A DNA stretch of 10,967 nucleotides from an uncultured Hungatella sp. GTDB taxonomy: Bacteria > Bacillota > Clostridia > Lachnospirales > Lachnospiraceae. Made by a program: the position numbers and the translations under genes. The DNA is taken from the NCBI GenBank assembly GCA_910586845.1, contig CAJUJV010000018.1, forward strand, positions 15,541-26,507, read 5' to 3'. Shown here in pieces: positions 6,547 to 10,967 of this stretch (positions are counted from its first letter, which is position 1; every line of letters starts with the position of its first letter). Below the pieces are notes generated by a model. That model saw only the letters and a list, made by a program, of their open reading frames with translations. It ran no database searches and had not been told where the DNA came from.

Positions 6547-8079
6547 ATGGAATTAAGAATAAAAACAGAAGAAAACGAATACTGGTGGGGCGGCTCCAGC
6601 ACCCTGGGGGAAAAGCTTCCCCTGAGTCGGGACAGCACCTTTTACATGGACCGAAGCTACACGGAAAATCAGACCATGCCTCTGTGGCTCTCCACCAGAG
6701 GGCGGTATGTCTACGGAACGGCCCCCATAGATATATGCTGTGAACAGGGAGAGTTCACCTTCAGAAGCGACGGGGAAATCATTCTCGACAGCCGGGGACT
6801 TTGTCTGCGCGATGCCTATCTGAACGCCATGAACTGCCATTTCCCCTTTCACGGCAGTCCCCTGAACCAGGACTTTTTCCGATGCGTCCAGTACAACACC
6901 TGGATCGAGTATCAGTATCACCCTGCCCAACAGGCAGTCCTTGACTATGCACAGGAGATCTTAGACCACGGCTTTGCCCCCGGCATCCTTATTATAGACG
7001 AGGGATGGCAGAAGGGATATGGCCAGTGGCAGTTTGACCCGGCAGCCTTTCCGGATCCCGGAGCCATGGTAAAACGTCTGCATGATATGGGATTTAAGGT
7101 CCTTTTGTGGATCGTCCCCACGGTCCGTCCCGACGGGGAATTCTTCATCCAGTCCCTCCGGGAACAGCCGGATCTGTTTATGCGGTGCAGACAGACAGGC
7201 GAACCTGTTTTAACCCGGTGGTGGAACGGCTGCAGCGCCCTCTTAAACCTGGCCAACCCGTCTGATGAGTCCTTCCTGAGAAAGCAGCTGGATCTCCTCA
7301 TGGAAGAATACGGCATCGACGGTTTCAAATTCGACGGAGGCAACGCGGACATGTATGATCCCTGCCATATGATCGGCGGGGAACCGGATACCCCTCTCTC
7401 CTGCTATGAACTGAACCAGGCCTACAACCGGTTTGCGTGTACTTATGAATACCATGAGCTGAAGGACTCCTATGGCTGCGGAGGCCTTCTTCAGATCCAG
7501 CGCCTGAGAGACAAATGGCACCGCTACGACGGCGAAGGCCTCCGCTCCCTCATCCCGGACGGAGCCATAGCCGGACTTTTGGGCCACCCTTTTATCTGCC
7601 CGGATATGGTAGGAGGCGGGGACTATCTGAGCTTTCTCCCCGGCTCGATCATCGACGGAGAGCTGTTTGTCCGCTGGGCCCAGTGCAGCGCCTGCTTCCC
7701 CATGATGCAGTACTCCAAAAAGCCCTGGACCTGCCTGTCAGAGGAACACTGCCGCCTGGTACTGGAGGCCGGCCGGCTTCATGACAGGCTGACAGACTAT
7801 ATCCTTCTGTGCATAAAAGAAAGCCAGAAAACAGGGGAACCCGTTCTCCGGCTTTTGGAATATTCCTATCCTCATATGGGATATGAGACGATCGTGGATG
7901 AATTTCTGCTGGGAGAGCATATTCTTGCCGCCCCCGTCCTCTCCCCCGGTGTCAGGAGGCGCCGTGTAGCGTTCCCGCCCGGTGTCTGGACAGACCAGCA
8001 GGGCAACCTGTATGAAGGGGGGACGGCCCTGGACCTGGAGGCGCCTCTGGACAGGCTTTTGTGGTTCTGGCACAGATAA
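6547..8079 (+). CDS. Glycoside hydrolase family 31, MYORG-like branch (possible alpha-galactosidase)
   Basis: A 510-residue retaining alpha-glycosidase without a signal peptide, so it acts in the cytoplasm on imported substrate. It has a short N-terminal beta region (about 1-110), then the barrel: IDEGWQ with D151, WIVPTVRPDGEFF near 181, and the nucleophile strand DGFKFDGG with D263 as candidate nucleophile. RYDGEGLRSLIP near 326-337 offers D328 as candidate acid/base, followed by GHPFICPDMVGGGDY (346-360), FVRWAQ, and a C-terminal beta domain (DEFLLGEHILAAPVLSPG). GLRSLIP..., PDMVGG and the following RW...P.MQ pattern resemble MYORG and its bacterial relatives more than classical alpha-glucosidases, which have DIGGF. 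MYORG is reported to be an alpha-galactosidase; applying that here is inference. It is shorter than most GH31 proteins but complete. It is transcribed divergently from the importer, as expected for a partner enzyme. Confidence 0.88.
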   Translation: MELRIKTEENEYWWGGSSTLGEKLPLSRDSTFYMDRSYTENQTMPLWLSTRGRYVYGTAPIDICCEQGEFTFRSDGEIILDSRGLCLRDAYLNAMNCHFPFHGSPLNQDFFRCVQYNTWIEYQYHPAQQAVLDYAQEILDHGFAPGILIIDEGWQKGYGQWQFDPAAFPDPGAMVKRLHDMGFKVLLWIVPTVRPDGEFFIQSLREQPDLFMRCRQTGEPVLTRWWNGCSALLNLANPSDESFLRKQLDLLMEEYGIDGFKFDGGNADMYDPCHMIGGEPDTPLSCYELNQAYNRFACTYEYHELKDSYGCGGLLQIQRLRDKWHRYDGEGLRSLIPDGAIAGLLGHPFICPDMVGGGDYLSFLPGSIIDGELFVRWAQCSACFPMMQYSKKPWTCLSEEHCRLVLEAGRLHDRLTDYILLCIKESQKTGEPVLRLLEYSYPHMGYETIVDEFLLGEHILAAPVLSPGVRRRRVAFPPGVWTDQQGNLYEGGTALDLEAPLDRLLWFWHR

Positions 8080-8171
8080 GACTTTAATTTTTTATATTCG
8101 TTCTTATGCCATCTGATGAACCCGATTCTCCCTGCCCCACAGCCCCGCCACCGACAGCCATTTCGCGCTGA

Positions 8172-9179
8172 TTAACCCTGTAGCTCCGCTTCTTTGTCCG
8201 CCCACCTGGCATCCTTGAAGATGGCCCGTCCCACGCCGATGAGATCAGTCCAGCCTGCCTCTAAAAGCTCGCTGGCCTGACTTATTTTCTTCACGCCTCC
8301 TGTGAGCAGCACCGGAATCTTCACCGCTTCTTTCACTGCTTTTGACATTTCTTTAAAATATCCCGGCTCCGTGCGGCCCGGTATGATATACCCGAAAAGC
8401 CCTCCCGTAATGTCTAAAAGGTCCACTCCCGCTTTCTCGAAGACGCGACAGGCTTCCACACAGTCCTTTTCCGTGCTTCCTCCCTCATGATAGTCACAGC
8501 CTCCTATCCTTATGGCGATGGGGTACTCATCTCCCACCGCCTCCCTGACAGCCCGGATTACTTCCACATGGAACCGGATACGGTTTTCCATGGTGTCCGC
8601 CCCGTACTCGTCCTGCCGTCTGTTGGTCAGAGGAGAATAAAACTGGTTCAGAAGATAGCCGTGGGCCGAATGGATTTCCACTCCGTCAAACCCGGCTTCT
8701 TTCGCTCTCCTGGCCGCCTGGGCAAAGTCGGATACGATTCCTTTTATCTCCGCCTTCGTCAGCTCAAGGGGAACCGAGAGAGGAGCCTTCCCCCCGTTGG
8801 GGTGGAGTACCGGGCTGGGACCTACAGGCTCACAGCCGGTTACTTCCCTGTCCGCCCGGCTTCCTGCGTGGTTGATCTGGGCCATGATCTTCACGCCTGT
8901 CTCGTGGACAGTCCGGGTCAATGTCCTCATCCCTTCCAGCACGTCATCTGCCGCCATGGAAAGCTGGCTTCTTCCTGCTTTTCCCTGAGGGCTGATGTAA
9001 CTATGTTCCGTGATGATCAGCCCAATCCGGCTGTACAGAGCCCTCTCTTTATAATACTCACACAACTCCGGGCTCACCAGATCCCCGGCAGCGCTTTTGG
9101 CCGTGGCCATAGGCGGCATTACCAGGCGGTTCTTCAACTTCAGGTGATGGATGTCCACTGACTGACTGATAATCGCCAT
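8172..9179 (-). CDS. Old Yellow Enzyme-type NADH:flavin oxidoreductase, single domain
   Basis: A 335-residue FMN-binding TIM-barrel reductase that probably reduces activated C=C bonds of enones or similar compounds using NAD(P)H. Family marks in order: KNRLVMPPMAT (16-26), AQINHAGSRA (100-109) with the ligand-binding pair N103/H104, GFDGVEIHSAHGYLLNQF (163-180), SPLTNRRQDEYG (182-193), AIRIGG with R224, LLTGGV (291-296) and LIGVGRAIFKD (313-323) for FMN phosphate binding. It lacks the C-terminal iron-sulfur and NADPH domains of FadH-type enzymes. ATG at 9179 is chosen because homology begins right after it. A GTG at 9236 would add 19 unrelated residues and lies inside a palindrome. It follows UPF0303 after 74 bp, probably in the same transcript. 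The natural substrate is unknown. Confidence 0.92.
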   Translation of the reverse strand: MAIISQSVDIHHLKLKNRLVMPPMATAKSAAGDLVSPELCEYYKERALYSRIGLIITEHSYISPQGKAGRSQLSMAADDVLEGMRTLTRTVHETGVKIMAQINHAGSRADREVTGCEPVGPSPVLHPNGGKAPLSVPLELTKAEIKGIVSDFAQAARRAKEAGFDGVEIHSAHGYLLNQFYSPLTNRRQDEYGADTMENRIRFHVEVIRAVREAVGDEYPIAIRIGGCDYHEGGSTEKDCVEACRVFEKAGVDLLDITGGLFGYIIPGRTEPGYFKEMSKAVKEAVKIPVLLTGGVKKISQASELLEAGWTDLIGVGRAIFKDARWADKEAELQG

Positions 9180-9232
9180 AACTCTTATTTCCCCTTTCCT
9201 TATGTTTGCCCCGTTTTCCAGGGCATCATGGT

Positions 9233-9246
9233 ACACCCTTGGGTGT
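9233..9246. repeat. Palindrome ACACCC-TT-GGGTGT in the gap before the flavin reductase gene
   Basis: Perfect 6-bp arms with a 2-bp centre sit 8 bases after the UPF0303 stop and 53 bases before the reductase ATG. No T run follows on either strand and the RNA loop would be strained, so it looks more like a protein-binding palindrome or a small processing stem than a terminator. Confidence 0.4.
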
Positions 9247-9253
9247 TTCCTGT

Positions 9254-9691
9254 TTATTTTCCCTGAAATTTCCGAAAAGCATCCACGATCAGCTGATGGT
9301 CCTGGTCATGGGACAGTCCGGACACGCAGAAAGCGCCCACTCTCATTCCTCCTATGAAAATGGGAAATCCGCCTCCGCAGATGGCGTATCGCTCATCCTT
9401 CGCGTACTGTTCGTATTTCCCTTTCTCCTGCCGCGCGGCCCACAGATAATAACCGGAATGGCCGAAAGTGTCCACTGTATTCTGCTTGCGCGTAAGCCAC
9501 TGATCCTCCTCTTTGTCGTCCATCAGATACTGATAGATCAGCAGCCCATTGACCACCACCCGGATTCCCACGCGCCCCAGCTTCTCTTCCTTCACACGCC
9601 GAAGGATACTCTCCCCGATATCGTGGAGATCCTCATGGGATAAATGATCAAAAGACAACTCCTTTTCCAGTTTCAGCAATTCTTCTGTCAT
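9254..9691 (-). CDS. UPF0303 family protein (HbpS/GlcG-like fold)
   Basis: A 145-residue protein of the UPF0303 family, related to the heme-degrading-domain (HbpS/GlcG) fold. Recognisable parts are the N-terminal helices (EELLKLEKELSFDHLSHED), the central strand VGIRVVVNGLLIYQYLMD, the WLTRKQNTVDTFGHSGYYL segment (about 65-83), and the glycine-rich GGGFPIFIGGMRVGAFCVSG (about 106-125) that closes the fold. Length is normal for the family. It is cytoplasmic, and its biochemical role is not established; heme or cofactor binding is only suggested by relatives. Its ATG overlaps the stop of the HAD gene (ATGA), with the strong ribosome site GAGGAGG 5 bases before it inside the HAD gene, so the two are co-translated. 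Confidence 0.88.
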   Translation of the reverse strand: MTEELLKLEKELSFDHLSHEDLHDIGESILRRVKEEKLGRVGIRVVVNGLLIYQYLMDDKEEDQWLTRKQNTVDTFGHSGYYLWAARQEKGKYEQYAKDERYAICGGGFPIFIGGMRVGAFCVSGLSHDQDHQLIVDAFRKFQGK

Positions 9692-10485
9692 AAATTCCTC
9701 CTCAATACTTCCAGTGCCTCTGCCACCGAATCCACCACATGAGTCGCCCGGTTTCGGACACTCTCCGGCGAGTCCCGGAAGGTAAAGGAAGGCATGGCCG
9801 CCTCAAGCATAGGCAGATCGTTAAAAGAATCGCCGATCCCCGCCATAACCTCTATCCCCAGGCGCTCCTTTACCAACAGGACTCCCCTTCCTTTGGAACA
9901 GCCTTTTTTCACGATATCAGCGGAATTTTTATTCTGAAAGGCCTCAAGGGCCGGACAATTTTCATTGATATCCCGGCATGCCTCTTCTGCCTTCAGGCTG
10001 TCTTTAAAAATCAGGGACACGCTGTAGATCTTCGCCTCCCCCAGACTCTCCAGGGACCTGACCAGCACCTCCTTCACGTCTGACCGCCCGCTGTACCGGG
10101 TTCTGTACAGTGTATCCCTGCTGTCTGTATGGAAGGCGTCAAAAACCGTAGAGTTTTTATACTTTTCAAACAACTGCCTTACTTCTTCTTTTTCGATTAC
10201 CGCCTCATAGACCAGCTTTTTGTCCTTGTCAAAAATCGCCGCTCCGCTGCAGGTAATATAAAAATCAGGCCGGATTTCCGAAAACAGATTAAACATACTT
10301 GCCACAGAACGTCCGGAACAAAGCCCAAAGAGACCTCCCCCGGCCTGCCACGCCCGGATCGCCTCCAGATCCTCTTCCCTGACATAAGCGTCCGGCTTCC
10401 CCGAACCCTCTGAAAAGTTTTCCGTTCTGTGAAATACCAACGTCCCGTCAATGTCACTTGCCAGCCCTATCCTCTTTTTCCGCAC
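9688..10485 (-). CDS. Cof-type HAD-IIB hydrolase (sugar-phosphate phosphatase-like)
   Basis: A 265-residue cytoplasmic phosphatase of the haloacid dehalogenase superfamily. Motif I is DIDGT (D11 nucleophile, D13 acid/base), motif II is LCSGRS with S57, motif III is probably SKGRG with K198, and motif IV is GDSFND (218-223), which binds magnesium. The region of about 90-185 is the C2B cap that sets substrate choice. All catalytic residues are present. Family members act on sugar phosphates, flavin precursors or similar small phosphates; the substrate here is unknown. The start is GTG at 10485, with GGAGG 10 bases upstream and a closer GGAG. Its first 19 bases overlap the 3' end of the Gfo/Idh gene, which points to coupled translation. 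Confidence 0.92.
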   Translation of the reverse strand: MRKKRIGLASDIDGTLVFHRTENFSEGSGKPDAYVREEDLEAIRAWQAGGGLFGLCSGRSVASMFNLFSEIRPDFYITCSGAAIFDKDKKLVYEAVIEKEEVRQLFEKYKNSTVFDAFHTDSRDTLYRTRYSGRSDVKEVLVRSLESLGEAKIYSVSLIFKDSLKAEEACRDINENCPALEAFQNKNSADIVKKGCSKGRGVLLVKERLGIEVMAGIGDSFNDLPMLEAAMPSFTFRDSPESVRNRATHVVDSVAEALEVLRRNL

Positions 10486-10967
10486 TGCTCCAGCACCTCC
10501 ATCACCGTCAGACTATGTTCCAGAGTTTCATAGCAGGTCTTGTAATCTCTCTCATGAAACTGCCTGGCAAACTCTGTGATCTCCGCTTTCAGCCGCCCTT
10601 TCTCCGGGTTCTCCCCGATCACCTCTGTCACACCGTCCGCGTTCAGCACTGCCCTGGAGCAGGAGCTTACAGGGCCCTCCACCTTGATCCAGCCCTTCTC
10701 CCCCTGTACCATACAGAAATTCTCGCTGCCGCAGTCCATGGCCGCCGTGCAGATCACCTGAAAGCCATGGTATCGGAGAATTGCCGTGCCGGAAGTATCC
10801 ACGCCGTTGAATCCTGTGTTTGCCGGGAAATACTCCGCCTTCTCCGGCCTTCCGAACAGCCACACCGCGAAATGGAGATTGTACACATTCACGTCATACA
10901 GGCTTCCCCCGGCACACTCTGGGTCAAATACCGGGCGGACAAACCCCGCCAGATACTCTTCATAAGC
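10467..10967 (-). CDS. Gfo/Idh/MocA-family oxidoreductase, C-terminal part (5' end beyond window)
   Basis: The frame is open from the window edge for 166 residues to TAG at 10467. The retained part is the C-terminal substrate-binding alpha/beta domain: GGSLYDVNVYNLHFAVWLFG matches the G-G-x-L-x-D-V-x-V-Y-x-x-H pattern at the start of the open beta-sheet in dihydrodiol/sugar dehydrogenase-like members, followed by strands around ILRYHGFQVICTAAMDCGSE and a final helix with HSLTVMEVLEQC. The NAD(P)-binding Rossmann half is outside the window. Enzymes of this family oxidise or reduce sugars, cyclitols or related polyols. A GTG within the frame at 10892 should not be taken as the start, because homology continues upstream. 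It is the first visible gene of the rightmost minus-strand operon. Confidence 0.9.
   Translation of the reverse strand, partial: AYEEYLAGFVRPVFDPECAGGSLYDVNVYNLHFAVWLFGRPEKAEYFPANTGFNGVDTSGTAILRYHGFQVICTAAMDCGSENFCMVQGEKGWIKVEGPVSSCSRAVLNADGVTEVIGENPEKGRLKAEITEFARQFHERDYKTCYETLEHSLTVMEVLEQCGKRG

Noticed and set aside
9180..9236. Longer flavin reductase beginning at GTG 9236
   Set aside because: The extra 19 residues do not resemble the family's N-terminus, which normally begins just before the strand leading to NRLVMPPM, and the GTG lies within the palindrome.
10467..10892. Gfo/Idh gene as a complete 141-residue protein starting at GTG 10892
   Set aside because: The frame stays open to the window edge, and the residues upstream (GGSLYDV and before) match the family, so the gene is truncated by the window, not short.

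Overview
The window looks like a chromosomal segment of a gut-type Firmicute, most likely Lachnospiraceae. The reasons are a lipoprotein sugar-binding protein with two LplB/LplC-type permeases and no ATPase gene, a membrane-bound AraC regulator of the YesN type, Shine-Dalgarno sites of the AGGAGG kind, sigma-A-like promoters, and a moderately high G+C content. No phage, transposon, CRISPR, tRNA or rRNA signal was seen.

Left part (1-6300, all minus strand). Transcription runs from about 6335 leftwards through permease B, permease C, the solute-binding lipoprotein, the sensor/AraC regulator and a PhnP-like metallo-beta-lactamase-fold hydrolase that is cut by the window edge. Gaps are short (18, 39 and 62 bp), and the regulator and hydrolase overlap by ATGA. 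A weaker internal promoter may sit across the end of the binding-protein gene.

Divergent regulatory region (6301-6546). A near-consensus promoter (TTTACA, 17 bp, TATGAT) drives the transporter genes leftwards. Directly against its -35 box is a 12-bp direct repeat with a 17-bp period, the arrangement expected for an AraC-family site, and a perfect 6-bp inverted repeat overlaps its distal half. A second promoter (TTGCAG, 17 bp, TATAAT) drives the glycosidase rightwards.

Middle (6547-8079, plus strand). A compact cytoplasmic glycoside hydrolase of family GH31 resembles the MYORG-like branch. With the transporter and sensor it forms a plausible oligosaccharide uptake and hydrolysis locus: sense outside, import, cleave inside. 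The substrate cannot be read from the sequence; an alpha-galactoside is one possibility.

Right part (8172-10967, minus strand). Transcription enters from beyond the window through a Gfo/Idh/MocA-family oxidoreductase (5' end missing), a Cof-type HAD phosphatase, a UPF0303 (HbpS/GlcG-like) protein and a single-domain Old Yellow Enzyme-type flavin reductase. The first three genes overlap, so they are probably co-translated; the last follows after 74 bp that contain a small palindrome. This group converges on the glycosidase gene with only 92 bp between them and no clear terminator.
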